Positions 1-5,576 of a DNA stretch of 6,610 nucleotides are shown one piece after another. The position numbers were made by a program, and so were the translations under genes. This stretch comes from Lachnospiraceae bacterium (GTDB taxonomy: Bacteria; Bacillota; Clostridia; Lachnospirales; Lachnospiraceae): assembly GCA_017443685.1 (NCBI GenBank), contig JAFSYD010000092.1:1-6610 (forward strand), given 5' to 3'. Numbering within the stretch: position 1 is the first letter of the stretch; every line of letters begins with the position of its first letter. A model generated the notes under the pieces. That model searched no databases. It had not been told where the DNA came from and saw only the letters and a program-made list of their open reading frames with translations.

Positions 1-135
1 ACGACAAGCTTGCTTGGCGGTGGGGACAATGCTTAGTGACCCGCTCCCACATGATCAAGAAGTGGGGCGAAAGCCGCACGGGATTGCGAATGTGGGTAGG
101 ATTGTGGGAGTGCGAAGCACGGAACAATCCGTGAA
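1..135 (+). other. Gene-free structured segment; possible RNA element or interspersed repeat
   Basis: No credible gene is seen here, but several stems can be drawn by eye. There is a 4-bp hairpin with a CTTG loop at 5-16. A hairpin with a GAAA tetraloop at 69-72 has arms 62-68 and 73-79 with one G/G mismatch. A 10-pair stem joins 42-51 to 103-112 (one G-T pair). A 6-bp hairpin spans 118-133 with loop ACAA. The segment CCCACAT (46-52) can instead pair perfectly with ATGTGGG (90-96), so two folds compete. Two reading frames run open without a plausible start (2-160 and 3-134), which fits a repeat as well as a coding remnant. The strand is assumed from the downstream genes. From memory it resembles sequence repeated in Lachnospiraceae genomes, but this is unverified. 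Positions 136-223 hold only the ribosome binding site of the next gene. Confidence 0.35.
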
Positions 136-223
136 TCACCTTTTGACCCTCAAATCATAGAATGGACAGATAGAAGCTGTTTTTTGGACTGCTTCTTAAG
201 GAAAATGAAGGGATATTGATAAT

Positions 224-688
224 ATGACGAGTATGGTCGATTTGGAAGTCGTTCTCGACGAGGAATGCTTTGAGCCGAAGGTAAAGATCCATACGAAAAG
301 CAGAACAGATCTGGTCGAAAAGATCATCGGTGCCATTGAAAAAGTAACCGCGACGGAGTTTCCTTTTGTTACGGGGCATCTGAACGGAAAAGTGGAGCTG
401 ATCTCCCAAAGGGATATCGTACGAGTGCGTACGGAAGGGCGTCGGCTGATCTGCGATACCGACGAGGATTCTTTTGTGGTACGCCGGTCCCTGACAAGCC
501 TGGAAGAGGTTTTGGACCGGGACAGATTCTGCAGGATCTCGCAATCGGAGATCATCAATCTGTACAAGGTAAAGTGCTTTGACATCAGTATGGCGGGGAC
601 GATCATTGTGGAGTTCGATAACGGGATCCAGTCATGGGTGGCGCGAAGATATATGAAGACCATCCGGGATATCTGCTATGACAGATAG
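224..688 (+). CDS. Stand-alone LytTR-family DNA-binding transcriptional regulator
   Basis: This 154-residue cytoplasmic protein has a LytTR-type DNA-binding domain over about residues 54-152. Recognisable family positions are GKVELISQRDIVRV (55-68), the central FCRISQSEIINLYKV (102-116), matching the family's F-x-R-I-H-x-S-x-I-V-N pattern with Gln for the usual His, and the C-terminal ARRYMKTIRDI (140-150). The N-terminal 50 residues are short and do not look like a phospho-receiver domain, so it belongs to the lone-LytTR class rather than a two-component regulator. The ATG has AAGGGA at 208-213 upstream, about 10 bases away; an ATG three codons in (233) is an alternative. The DUF3021-like membrane gene follows 81 bases later, a pairing common in Firmicutes, where the membrane partner is thought to modulate the LytTR protein. 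Target genes cannot be read from the sequence. Confidence 0.9.
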   Translation: MTSMVDLEVVLDEECFEPKVKIHTKSRTDLVEKIIGAIEKVTATEFPFVTGHLNGKVELISQRDIVRVRTEGRRLICDTDEDSFVVRRSLTSLEEVLDRDRFCRISQSEIINLYKVKCFDISMAGTIIVEFDNGIQSWVARRYMKTIRDICYDR

Positions 689-769
689 TTTGGTAACAAA
701 TCCGCTTGTCAGACGGTTTCATAATATTTCAGGCGCAGAATTCCTCCCAAAAGAATTAAGGGGGTAAAC

Positions 770-1267
770 GTGAACGTAAAAAACACAGCTATTATTCGGG
801 CTATGATCGGCTTTCCCCTTGGAATGCTGGTGGGATTTGTTTTAACGGCCGTATCGGCGACGGTGTCCTTTGATGACGGCACCTTTTATTATTGCGCACC
901 GGAATTTGCCCGTGCGATGGGAAGCGGCGAAGCAGCGCTGCTCATTCAGACGCTGGTGACCGGCTTTTACGGCGCGTTCGGGATGGGCGCCTCCGCGATG
1001 TATGTGATCGAGGAATGGAGTCTTTTGCGTGCATCTTTGACACATTTTCTGCTGACGCTCGGGCTGATGTATCCGATGGCGTTCTTTCTGCGGTGGTGGG
1101 CACCGGTGCCGGTGTCGGATAATCTGATCATGCTGTTCTTTTTTGTATGTGTCTATGTTTGTATCTGGTTTTCTCAGTATTTCAGTCTGAAGATCAAGGT
1201 TCGTCGGCTGAACCGGGAATTTGCCGAATGGAAAAGGACGGCAGGCGAACGGTTGATGGCCGGTTGA
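770..1267 (+). CDS. DUF3021-type four-helix membrane protein, partner of the LytTR regulator
   Basis: This 165-residue integral membrane protein has four hydrophobic segments at about residues 9-31, 57-78, 86-106 and 118-139, and a short basic C-terminal tail (KIKVRRLNREFAEWKR, 141-156) that probably lies in the cytoplasm. The stretch YVIEEWSLLRASLTHFLLT (78-96), with its conserved acidic/Trp pair before the third helix and the His inside it, fits DUF3021, a family typically encoded directly after LytTR regulators. The start is GTG at 770, chosen because AAGGGGG (758-764) lies 5 bases upstream. Its biochemical role is not established; by analogy with LytTR regulatory systems it may sense a signal or restrain the adjacent regulator. 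The cob genes begin 76 bases after its stop, and it is unclear whether they share a transcript with it. Confidence 0.8.
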   Translation: MNVKNTAIIRAMIGFPLGMLVGFVLTAVSATVSFDDGTFYYCAPEFARAMGSGEAALLIQTLVTGFYGAFGMGASAMYVIEEWSLLRASLTHFLLTLGLMYPMAFFLRWWAPVPVSDNLIMLFFFVCVYVCIWFSQYFSLKIKVRRLNREFAEWKRTAGERLMAG

Positions 1268-1294
1268 GCCGGTTGAACAACTCCCTTTTTTGTG

Positions 1295-1323
1295 TAGAAA
1301 ATTTCCCCCAAAAGAGGTAGAAT
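1295..1323 (+). promoter_or_regulatory. Weak candidate sigma-A promoter for cobU
   Basis: TAGAAT at 1318-1323 matches five of six bases of the TATAAT consensus and lies 17 bases after TAGAAA (1295-1300), a four-of-six match to TTGACA. Initiation would fall near 1330 and leave a very short leader. The alternative is readthrough from the regulator pair upstream, since no intrinsic terminator is evident between the genes. Confidence 0.25.
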
Positions 1324-1343
1324 ATTCCCGAGGAGATGGGAAT
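1324..1343 (+). promoter_or_regulatory. Ribosome binding site of cobU displayed in a hairpin loop
   Basis: ATTCCC (1324-1329) and GGGAAT (1338-1343) are perfectly complementary and enclose the 8-base loop GAGGAGAT, which contains the Shine-Dalgarno AGGAG (1331-1335). The GTG start at 1344 follows directly. The site places the cobU start at 1344 rather than at an upstream TTG at 1290, which has no binding site and would add 18 residues unlike the family. Confidence 0.55.
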
Positions 1344-2036
1344 GTGCTGATCTTTGTATTTGGCGGAAGCGCAAGCGGGAAATCGGCCTATGCGCAGGCA
1401 AGGATATGTGAATTGGCGGGAAAAGCGAAAGCCGGAGTGACACCGGACGCAAAGTCCTTACATATGACGTATCTTGCGACCATGGAAAATGACGGTTCCG
1501 AGGCAGCGGAGCGCATCGCGGCGCACAGGAAGGCAAGAGCCGGAATGGGCTTTGCTGTGGTGGAATGTCCGAGGGCGGTGGGGGAAGCTGCCGCAGCGTG
1601 TGAACCGTTCGTGCTGCTGGAAGCGGTGTCGAATCTGCTTGCGAACGAGATGTTTAAAAGAGAGGACGATCCGGATGCCGGGGAATCTGACAGGAACGGG
1701 AATTCGAATGTCAGACTGGATGATGACTGCGGTAATCCGTATGCCGGAAAATCTGACGGGTGCGGTGGTTCGGATGAATCGGACAGGGATATTTTTCACT
1801 CGCCGGTGGATCGTGTGTTTTCCGATATCTGTGTATTGAAGGAAGCATCGGAGGCACTTGTCGTCGTAAGTGACGACATTTTTTGTGATGGGATGGAGTA
1901 TGATGCGGAAACGGAAGCTTATCGCGCGAATCTTGGCCGGCTGCATCGGAAGATCGCATCGGTGGCGGATGAAGTGGTTGAAGTGATCTGCGGGATTCCG
2001 GTTGCAAGGAAAGGGGGCTTACGATGGAGGCGTTGA
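1344..2036 (+). CDS. cobU: CobU: adenosylcobinamide kinase / adenosylcobinamide-phosphate guanylyltransferase
   Basis: CobU phosphorylates adenosylcobinamide and then transfers GMP from GTP to give adenosylcobinamide-GDP, the activated substrate of CobS. From the GTG at 1344 the protein has 230 residues and opens directly with a beta strand and P-loop GGSASGKS (7-14). ERIAAHRKAR (56-65) carries His61, aligned with the guanylylated His of known CobU proteins. VLLEAVSNLLANEMF (90-104) matches the family's central motif, and VVVSDDIF...NLGRLHRKIASVADEVVEVICGIPV (173-220) the C-terminal region, although the usual EVG-x-GIVP motif is degenerate (DDIFCDG). Known family members have about 180 residues; the excess is an Asp/Gly/Ser-rich insert at about 105-155 made of imperfect repeats. 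It overlaps cobS by 13 bases, suggesting translational coupling. Function is probable; full bifunctionality is less sure. Confidence 0.85.
   Translation: MLIFVFGGSASGKSAYAQARICELAGKAKAGVTPDAKSLHMTYLATMENDGSEAAERIAAHRKARAGMGFAVVECPRAVGEAAAACEPFVLLEAVSNLLANEMFKREDDPDAGESDRNGNSNVRLDDDCGNPYAGKSDGCGGSDESDRDIFHSPVDRVFSDICVLKEASEALVVVSDDIFCDGMEYDAETEAYRANLGRLHRKIASVADEVVEVICGIPVARKGGLRWRR
1675..1787 (+). repeat. Imperfect in-frame repeats within the cobU insert
   Basis: A unit starting ATGCCGG at 1675 recurs at 1741, a 66-base (22-codon) period, with roughly two thirds identity over 35 bases. A shorter core, GAATCTGACAGG (1683-1694), recurs as AAATCTGACGGG (1748-1759) and GAATCGGACAGG (1776-1787). 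In protein these give AGESDR, AGKSDG and DESDR. They lie between the central and C-terminal CobU motifs, probably in a surface loop. Confidence 0.6.
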
Positions 2037-2797
2037 TCATAGCTTTTTCCATGTATTCACGGATTCCGATGCCGAATGTGGAATGGAATGAGAAAAATAC
2101 GAAGTCGGTGATGCTCTTTCTTCCGCTGGTCGGTTCGGTTCTGGGAATCCTCTCGGTCGGGCTGCTTTTGGCGGCAAGAAGGCTTGCGATAGGTGAGTTG
2201 CCGACAGCGCTGCTTTTTGTGGCACTTTATATCTTTTATACCGGTGGTATTCATCTGGATGGTTTTGCGGATACTGCTGACGCGCGGCATTCGTATCTTG
2301 GAAAAGAAAAGCGTCGGCGGATCCTTGCCGATCCCCATATTGGGGCATTTGGGGTGATCCGGCTGTTTTTGTTCTTTGTTCTTGCAATCGCGGGCGTCCT
2401 TCTGGTATTAGAAAAAATGCCGGAAGGCAGATTGTTAAATTTTGCTTTTATTATACCGGTATCGGCACGGATGCTGGTGTCGTTTGCTGTGGCATATCTG
2501 CCGGCGGCGCGGAAGGAAGGGCTCTATTATACCTTTTCGGGAGAAAGGAACGGGATTCCTCTAAAGGCGGCGGCCATAGTGGAAATGCTGATATTATCTG
2601 TGCTTGCGTTGTATGAGCTTGGATGGATTGGCGCAGGAATCTTAATTTATTATATTATAATATACTTTTTTGCGAAGCGTTTTTCGATGGAGGATTTCGG
2701 AGGGATGTCCGGCGATCTGAGCGGGTGGCTGCTTTGTGTGGCAGAGCTTGGGGCGCTTTATGCCGGGATCGCAGCCGGCTTTGCCGGATTGCGATGA
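2024..2797 (+). CDS. cobS: CobS: adenosylcobinamide-GDP ribazoletransferase (cobalamin synthase)
   Basis: CobS is the integral membrane enzyme that joins adenosylcobinamide-GDP with alpha-ribazole or its 5'-phosphate, giving adenosylcobalamin or its phosphate and releasing GMP. The 257-residue product has normal family length. It carries the signature GGIHLDGFADTADA (74-87), whose Asp residues are the likely Mg-binding site, then DPHIGAFGV (103-111), and GGMSGDLSGW (226-235), a variant of the C-terminal GG-M-TGD-x-G motif. Hydrophobic helices lie at about 29-50, 60-73, 110-129, 138-158, 182-199, 202-216 and 235-254. ATG at 2024 is preceded by AAGGGGG (2011-2017) inside the end of cobU, so translation is probably coupled. 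The next gene starts one base after its stop. Confidence 0.95.
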   Translation: MEALIIAFSMYSRIPMPNVEWNEKNTKSVMLFLPLVGSVLGILSVGLLLAARRLAIGELPTALLFVALYIFYTGGIHLDGFADTADARHSYLGKEKRRRILADPHIGAFGVIRLFLFFVLAIAGVLLVLEKMPEGRLLNFAFIIPVSARMLVSFAVAYLPAARKEGLYYTFSGERNGIPLKAAAIVEMLILSVLALYELGWIGAGILIYYIIIYFFAKRFSMEDFGGMSGDLSGWLLCVAELGALYAGIAAGFAGLR

Positions 2798-2798
2798 G

Positions 2799-3467
2799 AT
2801 GTTAAATATGGTTTTGATTATTGGTAGTGCCTTTCAGGGAAAAACAGAATATGCGAAATCCTTATGTTCGATAACGGATACAGAGATTTTTGACGGCTTT
2901 GAAAGAGCGGCTGAGTGGGAGACGGTATTATACGGATCGGAAAGAGCGGCGGAGCGGGATACGATGTTTTTCGGGTCGGAAATAGCGGCGGAGCGGGATG
3001 CGGCATTCTGCGGATCGGGTGTACGGATGACGGGCGATGATGTTGTGAAGGCAAAACAGGGTGGCGGTGTCTTACCCGGAACGCCTTATCGCGCGGTTTG
3101 TCATTATGAGGCGATCGTTCGATGTCAGGTTAAGAACGGGAAGGATCCGGTAAAGGAACTATACCGGCTGCTTGAGGTGTTACGGCAAGCGGATGCGGCA
3201 GGCGGAAAGGATGCAGATATTGGCAAAGCAGAGGTGGTTGGCGGAGATTACCCGGATTTTGGACAAGAGGAGAGTAAGGGGAGTTTGATGACAGGACACG
3301 CCGGATGTTTTTGTCTGATCGCGGATGAAGTCGGGAGAGGGATCGTGCCGATCGAACGGTCGGAGCGCAAGCTCAGGGATCTGATCGGTCGAACGCTGAT
3401 CGAAGCGGCGAAAGCAGCGGATGCGGTCTGCCGCGTGACCTGCGGGATCGGGGAGCGGATCAAATGA
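2799..3467 (+). CDS. Second, divergent CobU-like protein (P-loop NTPase)
   Basis: This 222-residue protein begins with a strand and P-loop, VLIIGSAFQGKT (5-16), and ends with a well-conserved CobU-type C-terminus: ADEVGRGIVPIERSERKLRDLIGRTLIEAAKAADAV (175-210), then CRVTCGIGERIK. Unlike the first CobU in this window it keeps the EVG-x-GIVP motif, but lacks a recognisable R-I-x-x-H-R guanylylation segment; that position holds three 13-residue tandem repeats (35-73). The middle part HYEAIVRCQVKNGKDPVKELYRLL (102-125) resembles compact CobU-like proteins of Lachnospiraceae cob operons, as remembered. A Gly/Asp-rich insert follows at about 131-165. The ATG at 2799 is preferred because it lies one base after the cobS stop and just before the P-loop; ATG at 2808 is possible. 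It may be a cobinamide kinase without guanylyltransferase activity (inference). Confidence 0.75.
   Translation: MLNMVLIIGSAFQGKTEYAKSLCSITDTEIFDGFERAAEWETVLYGSERAAERDTMFFGSEIAAERDAAFCGSGVRMTGDDVVKAKQGGGVLPGTPYRAVCHYEAIVRCQVKNGKDPVKELYRLLEVLRQADAAGGKDADIGKAEVVGGDYPDFGQEESKGSLMTGHAGCFCLIADEVGRGIVPIERSERKLRDLIGRTLIEAAKAADAVCRVTCGIGERIK
2901..3017 (+). repeat. Three tandem in-frame 39-base repeats
   Basis: Units at 2901-2939, 2940-2978 and 2979-3017 are head-to-tail and exactly 39 bases each, beginning GAAAGAGCGG, GAAAGAGCGG and GAAATAGCGG and ending GGATCG, GGGTCG and GGATCG. They encode ERAAEWETVLYGS, ERAAERDTMFFGS and EIAAERDAAFCGS. Being multiples of three, they leave the frame intact; the pattern suggests recent slippage or unequal recombination. 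Confidence 0.92.
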
Positions 3468-4003
3468 GCTGGCTGTTGATCCGGCACGGGATGACACCGG
3501 GCAATGAGCGCAGGGCTTATATCGGAAGTACGGATGAGCCGCTTTCCGCTGACGGGCGTGCGGCATTGGCAAAGGCGGCGGCTTTGGGGGAGTACCCGCC
3601 GGCAGATAAAATATATGTATCCCCGATGCTGCGCTGCCGGCAGACGGCAGAGATCATTTATCCCCATGTGGATGCGGTTGTTTTGGACGGATTGAAAGAA
3701 CGTGATTTCGGTATCTATGAGGGAAAGACGTTTACAGAATTAACATCCGACGCGGCATATATGAAATGGGTGAACAGCGGCGGTACGCTGCCTTTCCCGG
3801 GGGGTGAGGACGATGGATGCTTCCGGCAGCGGGTGCTTTTTGCATTTGACGGGATCTGGAGAGCTGAGCACCGCAAAAGGGTAGCGATCATTGCGCACGG
3901 CGGAACGATCATGACGATCATGGCGGAGCGGTTTGCGAAGAAAGGGGAGGACGCTTTTTCTTTTCAGTTAGCGAACGGAAAATTTTTTGAGATACCCCGG
4001 TAA
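3464..4003 (+). CDS. cobC: CobC: alpha-ribazole / adenosylcobalamin 5'-phosphate phosphatase (histidine phosphatase family)
   Basis: CobC removes the 5'-phosphate from alpha-ribazole phosphate or from adenosylcobalamin phosphate, completing the lower ligand. The 179-residue product has the histidine phosphatase (phosphoglycerate-mutase-like) fold, with LIRHGMTPGN (5-14) and the phospho-accepting His8, Arg57 in YVSPMLRCRQTA (51-62), acidic Glu79 in KERDFGIYEGKT (78-89), and the second catalytic His145 in IIAHGGTIM (142-150). Length is near that of known CobC proteins. The start codon overlaps the preceding stop as ATGA (3464-3467), so translation is coupled to the CobU-like gene. Sequence alone separates CobC poorly from other small phosphatases of this family; the assignment rests largely on the cob operon context. 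No terminator is seen after it. Confidence 0.88.
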   Translation: MSWLLIRHGMTPGNERRAYIGSTDEPLSADGRAALAKAAALGEYPPADKIYVSPMLRCRQTAEIIYPHVDAVVLDGLKERDFGIYEGKTFTELTSDAAYMKWVNSGGTLPFPGGEDDGCFRQRVLFAFDGIWRAEHRKRVAIIAHGGTIMTIMAERFAKKGEDAFSFQLANGKFFEIPR

Positions 4004-4067
4004 GTTATGGATAGCGAACGGGAACATGCCGCACCGGGATTCGACTGATAATGCAGTGGAGATTATG

Positions 4068-4133
4068 ATGTTAAATGAAGATGTGATTTTTTATCGGAGC
4101 CTGGTACTGTCCGAGAACGAAGTGATCGGGTAA
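4068..4133 (+). CDS. Possible 21-codon leader ORF upstream of cbiD
   Basis: An ATG at 4068 (with another directly before it at 4065) opens a 21-codon frame, MLNEDVIFYRSLVLSENEVIG, ending at TAA 4131-4133. GGAG at 4058-4061 lies 6 bases upstream, a good ribosome binding site. The 3' half lies inside the stem-loop at 4094-4148 and the stop codon falls at its bulge. I recognise no family. It could be a regulatory leader peptide, a remnant of a lost gene, or chance. Confidence 0.35.
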   Translation: MLNEDVIFYRSLVLSENEVIG

Positions 4134-4148
4134 CAGTACCGGGTCCGA
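4094..4148 (+). promoter_or_regulatory. Long stem-loop in the cobC-cbiD leader
   Basis: Twenty pairs can be drawn by eye, one of them G-T: TCGGA (4094-4098) with TCCGA (4144-4148); after a bulged G, CCT (4100-4102) with GGG (4141-4143); GGTACTGT (4103-4110) with ACAGTACC (4133-4140); then, past a 3-base bulge (4130-4132), CCGA (4111-4114) with TCGG (4126-4129). The loop is 11 bases. No T-run follows on either strand, so it is not a standard intrinsic terminator. It could be an RNA regulatory stem or a processing site; the 8-bp core could also be an operator. Confidence 0.7.
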
Positions 4149-4154
4149 CCGGAC

Positions 4155-4191
4155 GTAAGTAAGTCAAATATTACTTGCAGTAATATAGGAG
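4155..4191 (+). promoter_or_regulatory. Competing hairpins beside the cbiD ribosome binding site
   Basis: GTAAGTAA (4155-4162) can pair with TTACTTGC (4171-4178, one G-T pair), and ATATTAC (4168-4174) with GTAATAT (4180-4186). Both need 4171-4174, so only one can form at a time. The second ends directly against the Shine-Dalgarno AGGAG (4187-4191). The latter is 8 bases from the ATG at 4200 and only 2 from the ATG at 4194, so 4200 is the better cbiD start. Confidence 0.45.
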
Positions 4192-4199
4192 AAATGGAA

Positions 4200-5576
4200 A
4201 TGTCCTTTGAGCATTATATTCGAAGCGGACAACAGAGACTGCGTTTGGGCTATACGACGGGAACCTGTGCAGCCCTTGCGGCAAAAGCGGCGACGGAGCT
4301 TCTGCTGACCGGAAGGGCGCCCGAGCGGATCTCGGTCATGACGGGACGCGGGATCGAGGTAACGGTACCGGTGGAACGATGGGGTATAGACGGATACGCA
4401 GATGGATATGTGGATGAAAGCCATCCTTCGGAGAACGGGAGGCCGTTCGCATCGGCAGTAGTGGAACGTGGGGGCACAGATATCGCGAAAGCCCGGATGA
4501 GAGACAGAAAGTTGCGCTGCGCGAGGTGTTCCGTTATAAAAGATGCCGGTGACGATCCCGATGTGACGGACGGGATCGAGATCGTGGCGACGGTGCGTAA
4601 GGCAGGGAACGGCTCTGCGGATGCGACGGGAACCGCACTGTCCGGGGGGGCTGTGGCGGCGAACGCGAAGGATCAAAATGACGCGATGAGAATGGCGCCG
4701 GATGCGTTGCGTGGAAACGACAGACCGGAAAGAACGCCTGTTATTACGATCGACGGCGGGGAGGGGGTCGGGCGAGTGACAAAGCCCGGGCTTGACCAGC
4801 CGGTCGGGGCGGCGGCCATCAACAGCGCTCCGCGGAAACAGATATCGGAAGCGGTGCGCGAAATATGCGAGGCATGCGGTTTTTTCGGGAGTTTGGAAGT
4901 CGTGATCTCCGTACCCGAGGGGGAAGCGATCGCGAAGAAGACCTTTAATCCGGCAATCGGGGTGGTCGGCGGTATTTCCATTTTAGGGACAAGCGGGATC
5001 GAGTATCCGATGAGTGAGGACGCGATCATAAAAAGCATCGAGGTGGAGCTGCACCAGGCAAGGCAGCTTTCGGAAAACGTCATCATTACCCCCGGAAATT
5101 ACGGGGAAAAATGTATCGAAAAATACGGATTGAACGATGGGGGAATCCCGGTGGTGCGGTTCTCCGGCTATTTGGGAGAGGCTCTCGATATCTGTGTGGC
5201 GGAAGGATTCGAAAACGTGCTTCTTGTCAGTCATATCGGGAAGCTTGTTAAGACGGCAGGCGGGATCATGAACACGCATCAGCGGAACGCGGACTGCAGG
5301 ATGGAGCTTTTTACGGCACATGCCGCGATCTGCGGTGCGGACACGACAGTCTGTAAGGAGCTGATGCGGCAGACGACGACCGATGCCTGCATCGCTGTAT
5401 TGGATGAAGCGGAGCAGAAGTCGACGAGCCTGCGGGATCGGGTGATCCGGTCGCTGATGGAAGCCATTGATGAACATCTGAACCGTCGCGTAGACGGGAA
5501 ATTGAAGATTACGGCAGTGATGTTTTCCAATCGATACGGAATTCTTGCAAGGACCGATGAAAAGTCTATGCAATGA
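4200..5576 (+). CDS. cbiD: CbiD: cobalt-precorrin-5B (C1)-methyltransferase
   Basis: CbiD uses S-adenosylmethionine to methylate C-1 of cobalt-precorrin-5B, giving cobalt-precorrin-6A in the anaerobic pathway. Family motifs run in order over the 458 residues: GYTTGTCAA (17-25), VIKDAGDDPDVT (112-123), GRVTKPGLDQPVGAAAINSAPR (191-212), GTSGIEYPMSEDAI (263-276), GNYGEKC (299-305) and the long segment SHIGKLVKTAGGIMN...ELF (344-371). Family members usually have about 350-380 residues. The excess lies in two inserts, about 63-105 and the Ala/Gly/Asp-rich 136-178, with conserved motifs intact around both, so activity is expected. The start at 4200 is preferred over an ATG at 4194 because of spacing to AGGAG (4187-4191). 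It follows a 196-base structured leader and its stop overlaps a small ORF (ATGA at 5573). Confidence 0.95.
   Translation: MSFEHYIRSGQQRLRLGYTTGTCAALAAKAATELLLTGRAPERISVMTGRGIEVTVPVERWGIDGYADGYVDESHPSENGRPFASAVVERGGTDIAKARMRDRKLRCARCSVIKDAGDDPDVTDGIEIVATVRKAGNGSADATGTALSGGAVAANAKDQNDAMRMAPDALRGNDRPERTPVITIDGGEGVGRVTKPGLDQPVGAAAINSAPRKQISEAVREICEACGFFGSLEVVISVPEGEAIAKKTFNPAIGVVGGISILGTSGIEYPMSEDAIIKSIEVELHQARQLSENVIITPGNYGEKCIEKYGLNDGGIPVVRFSGYLGEALDICVAEGFENVLLVSHIGKLVKTAGGIMNTHQRNADCRMELFTAHAAICGADTTVCKELMRQTTTDACIAVLDEAEQKSTSLRDRVIRSLMEAIDEHLNRRVDGKLKITAVMFSNRYGILARTDEKSMQ

Noticed and set aside
2..160. Open frame entering from the left edge and ending at TAG 158-160
   Set aside because: It has no start in the window and no family I recognise, a second frame (3-134) is equally open, and the stems better explain the sequence. 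A coding remnant cannot be excluded.
143..172. TTGACC (143-148) as the -35 box of a promoter for the LytTR gene
   Set aside because: At 16-18 bases spacing there is only ACAGAT or CAGATA, a poor -10 match.
743..764. Pairing of CTCCC with the GGGGG Shine-Dalgarno of the DUF3021 gene
   Set aside because: It has only five pairs, one of them G-T, around an A-rich loop; too weak to call a regulatory structure.
1256..1290. Intrinsic terminator between the DUF3021 gene and cobU
   Set aside because: CCGG-TTGAG-CCGG can form a small hairpin, but the T-run (1285-1290) begins more than 10 bases after it, so the arrangement is not that of a terminator.
4007..4048. 13-codon frame right after cobC (MDSEREHAAPGFD)
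   Set aside because: It has no ribosome binding site and is too short to support as a gene; it may be chance.
4004..4193. Cobalamin riboswitch before cbiD
   Set aside because: I find no B12-box-like GCCACTG or the usual surrounding conserved segments there, nor elsewhere in the window.
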